A stretch of DNA of 64,000 nt from Nocardioides caldifontis (lineage in GTDB: Bacteria; Actinomycetota; Actinomycetes; Propionibacteriales; Nocardioidaceae), in assembly GCF_008087345.1 (NCBI RefSeq), contig NZ_VHIB01000001.1, positions 248,001-312,000 on the forward strand. Reading direction: 5' to 3'. Both the position numbers and the translations under genes were made by a program. The notes under the pieces were generated by a model, which saw only the letters and a list, made by a program, of their open reading frames with translations, ran no database searches and had not been told where the DNA came from. Positions 63,073 to 64,000 of the stretch are shown piece after piece; within the stretch, counting starts at the first letter, position 1, and the number at the start of each line of letters is the position of its first letter.

Positions 63073-63965
63073 GTCAGGCTCCCTGTGCTGTGGCGCCCGG
63101 GCGCGACGCTGCTGCCTTGGCCACCGTCGGGCATGCCTCGCCCGGGGCTCCCTGCTCGTAAGGCCCCGGCGTGGAGCCGGCCCGCGCGGTGTGAGGACCG
63201 CACTAGGGGGCCGCTCATCACGCCCGCGAACCCGAGCTCGCGAGCCGCGTCGGCCGGCTCGTCGAACTGCCCCGGCTCCACCCACCGCGGCACGGGGTGG
63301 TGGCGCACGGAGGGCCTCCGGTACTGGATGGTCATGACGAGGCGGCAGCCGGCGGACCGGAGGTCGGCCAGCGCGCTGACGACCTCCTCCCGCTGTTCGT
63401 CCATCCCAAGGATCAGTTTCGACTCGTCACCGCTCCCCGGGCCGCCGCGTGCCGAAGCACCTCGAGGTTGCGCTCGTAGTGGAATCCGCGCCGGGCCCGC
63501 CGGAAGATCCGATGCACCGTCTCGATGTTGTGAGCGAAGACCTCCGGGGTCGCGCCGAGTACCTGTACGACCAGGTCGAAACGGCCGCTGAAGTGCGGCA
63601 CGAGGGTCTCCACGCCGACGCCCGGCGCCCGCTGGCGCATCTGCCGCACCGTCTCGGCCGCGAGCCGTGCCCCTTCGTCGTCGAGGTCGACCGGCTGCGG
63701 GCGCCCCGGTGGCGACCTGGCAACGGTCGCAACGCCGCGTGCACCGGTCACCCCCAATCAGGAGGGTGCCCTCGCGGTCCTCCCGGCACTCGAAGATGTG
63801 CGGACAGCGGGCCTTTTGGCACACGGTGTACAGCCGCTCCCGGTCGACGACTCCGGCGTAGCCGAGCGGTTGAGGCATCCACGAGGGCTTCCGGCCGACT
63901 GGAATCGCGGCATTGCTGGCCTCGACCCGCAGCAGCGAGCCCCCCTCGGGGGCGACCGCAGTCAC
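63063..63965 (-). pseudogene. lipA: Broken lipoyl synthase gene
   Basis: Lipoyl synthase is recognisable in three pieces. The N-terminal piece has the auxiliary cluster VCQKARCPHIFEC and the radical-SAM triad CTRRCDRC; the middle piece (ARLAAETVRQM through HNIETVHRIFRRARRGFHYERN) is in another frame; the C-terminal piece ([41 protein letters not shown]) returns to the first frame. About 30-40 residues between CDRCQ and LAAETVR are missing, including the usual VTGVARDDL region. Frame changes fall near 63700 and 63420. The GTG 63965 overlaps the upstream stop (GTGA). An intact lipA should be elsewhere. Confidence 0.85.
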
Positions 63966-64000
63966 GACGAGAACTCCGCGACCGCGGGGTAGAGCGGGTG
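63962..64000 (-). CDS. C-terminal end of a gene, probably serine hydroxymethyltransferase
   Basis: Only the last 12 codons (HPLYPAVAEFSS) and stop are inside the window; the gene continues beyond 64000. The ending resembles the FPLYPG-type end of GlyA, and known actinobacterial glyA-sdaA neighbours support it, but this is a weak basis. Confidence 0.4.
   Translation of the reverse strand, partial: HPLYPAVAEFSS

Noticed and set aside
63413-63757. A separate small gene in the middle of lipA
   Set aside because: Its product is the central part of lipoyl synthase in another frame, so it belongs to the pseudogene.

Overview
The window is very G+C-rich, with strong third-position G/C bias, many GTG/TTG starts, leaderless-looking promoters and long meaningless open frames opposite real genes. 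Gene content (ROK-type xylose regulator, GABA shunt genes, DUF4235, SpoIIE/RsbW-type sensor, glyA-like/lipA/sdaA order) and two families of intergenic repeats point to an actinobacterium, probably of the Nocardioides type. The lineage is inferred from general knowledge; no rRNA or marker gene is present. No tRNA, rRNA, CRISPR array, integrase or transposase was seen.

Region 1 (1-28.9 kb) looks like ordinary chromosome made of small regulator-plus-target units. It holds a fasciclin lipoprotein; a LysR regulator divergent from gabT-gabD; a TetR regulator divergent from a macrolide-type glycosyltransferase across a palindromic operator; small enzymes; a 1255-residue sensor kinase/response regulator/SpoIIE phosphatase/anti-sigma-kinase hybrid; two ArsR-SRPBCC pairs of identical design; an AraC-DinB/DHFR-like pair; a complete xylose operon (xylR-like ROK regulator, xylA, xylB, mutarotase) with a 9+3+9 palindrome; and two tandem Tat-exported YtcJ-type amidohydrolases with a divergent AraC regulator.

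Region 2 (28.9-43 kb) starts with remnants of a disulfide oxidoreductase. A ten-gene minus-strand operon (39.06 down to 29.49 kb), mostly joined by 4-base overlaps, encodes a polyamine-type ABC importer, an aldehyde dehydrogenase and a multi-subunit FAD/2Fe-2S amine or amino-acid dehydrogenase, with a divergent TetR regulator. Its likely job is import and oxidative deamination of an amino compound. Next come an ABC-2 exporter with a GbsR/MarR regulator, and a 124-bp degenerate copy of part of the 2Fe-2S dehydrogenase gene at 43.12 kb.

Region 3 (43.25-61.4 kb) is an unusual catabolic cluster: deaminase-type amidohydrolase, MFS transporter, Nramp-like transporter without the canonical metal motifs, pntAB, a DpaA-like Rossmann protein, an opine-dehydrogenase-family enzyme, a mandelate-racemase/muconate-lactonizing-type enzyme, a VOC protein, a 4-oxalocrotonate tautomerase and a GntR/FCD regulator, then a three-subunit molybdenum hydroxylase with a CoxG-like protein and a creatinase-like M24 hydrolase. 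The molybdenum large subunit and the CoxG-like protein both end in a predicted membrane anchor. A shared 22-bp motif (CTGGT-n3-ACGACTGA core) lies upstream of the Nramp-like gene, between gntR and the tautomerase operon, and upstream of the M24/molybdenum-hydroxylase operon, suggesting one GntR regulon. The substrate cannot be named from sequence; a nitrogen-containing (opine-like or N-heterocyclic) compound is the most economical guess.

Region 4 (61.7-64 kb) carries sdaA, a broken lipA (internal deletion plus two frame changes) and the last codons of a gene that looks like glyA.
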